Shown: positions 6,354 through 6,468 of the stretch, one piece after another
Numbering within the stretch: position 1 is the first letter of the stretch
Layout of the letters: every line of letters begins with the position of its first letter
NCBI GenBank assembly: GCA_003978675.1
Contig: QNYP01000168.1
Location: 1 to 6,468 of the forward strand
DNA length: 6,468 nucleotides
Direction of reading: 5' to 3'
Origin: Hydrogenothermus sp.
GTDB lineage: Bacteria; Aquificota; Aquificia; Aquificales; Hydrogenothermaceae
The notes under the pieces: model-generated
The model's input: only the letters and a program-made list of their open reading frames with translations
Database searches by the model: none
Told to the model about the DNA's origin: nothing
Program-made: the position numbers and the translations under genes

Positions 6354-6468
6354 TATAGAAAAAGCATCTTCCGATGCAGAAATTGTTCTTGTTGAGATTG
6401 GAGGAACTGTAGGAGATATAGAAAGCCTTCCATTTTTAGAAGCTATTAGACAAATGTCTTTAGAAAAA
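6353..6468. repeat. Terminal inverted copy of 5895-6010 (probable chimera)
   Basis: The last 116 bases are the exact reverse complement of 5895-6010 inside pyrG; position i pairs with 12363-i, with no mismatch. Identity ends at 6352. The arms are separated by 342 bases. On the + strand these bases spell part of CTP synthase in the sense direction, although the gene runs on the minus strand. The copy replaces the start of pyrG, which argues for an amplification or assembly chimera, not a real rearrangement. Confidence 0.96.

Overview
This 6,468-base window reads as a complete, short, AT-rich bacterial contig. Its proteins are rich in Lys, Glu, Ile and Phe, and strong GGAGG-type ribosome binding sites are common. 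Functionally unrelated genes are packed into one operon. Together with the HslU and PyrG sequences this suggests a low-GC thermophile of the Aquificota (Hydrogenothermaceae/Sulfurihydrogenibium type). That placement is inference from style and remembered protein sequences; no search was run.

Layout. Bases 1-77 are a perfect inverted copy of bases 286-362. Then, on the + strand, come a CgeB-like putative glycosyltransferase (99-1346) and an overlapping small DUF302 protein (1324-1713), followed by a rho-independent terminator (about 1705-1740). Converging from the other side is a tight minus-strand operon, in transcription order: pyrG (CTP synthase, 5' end missing), hslU (ATPase of the HslUV protease), a stand-alone Lrp/AsnC ligand-binding (RAM) domain protein, and an ArnT-like membrane glycosyltransferase. 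The gaps between these genes are 1, 15 and 6 bases. Bases 6353-6468 are a perfect inverted copy of 5895-6010. No stretch over 300 bases lacks a gene, and I see no tRNA, rRNA, CRISPR array or insertion sequence.

How the genes relate. PyrG supplies CTP, HslU unfolds substrates for the HslV peptidase, the RAM protein may sense a small metabolite, and the membrane glycosyltransferase probably modifies a cell-envelope glycan. I see no shared pathway, so the operon looks like a mixed-function transcription unit. The + strand pair is translationally linked: the DUF302 ribosome binding site lies inside the end of the upstream gene.

The main unexpected structure is technical, not biological. Both contig ends fold back onto nearby sequence with perfect identity, the usual mark of chimeras from multiple displacement amplification (single-cell or low-input DNA). 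The right-hand fold-back cuts off the start of pyrG and leaves an open frame that would give a false N-terminal extension. I found no convincing evidence of a previously undescribed biological system here.
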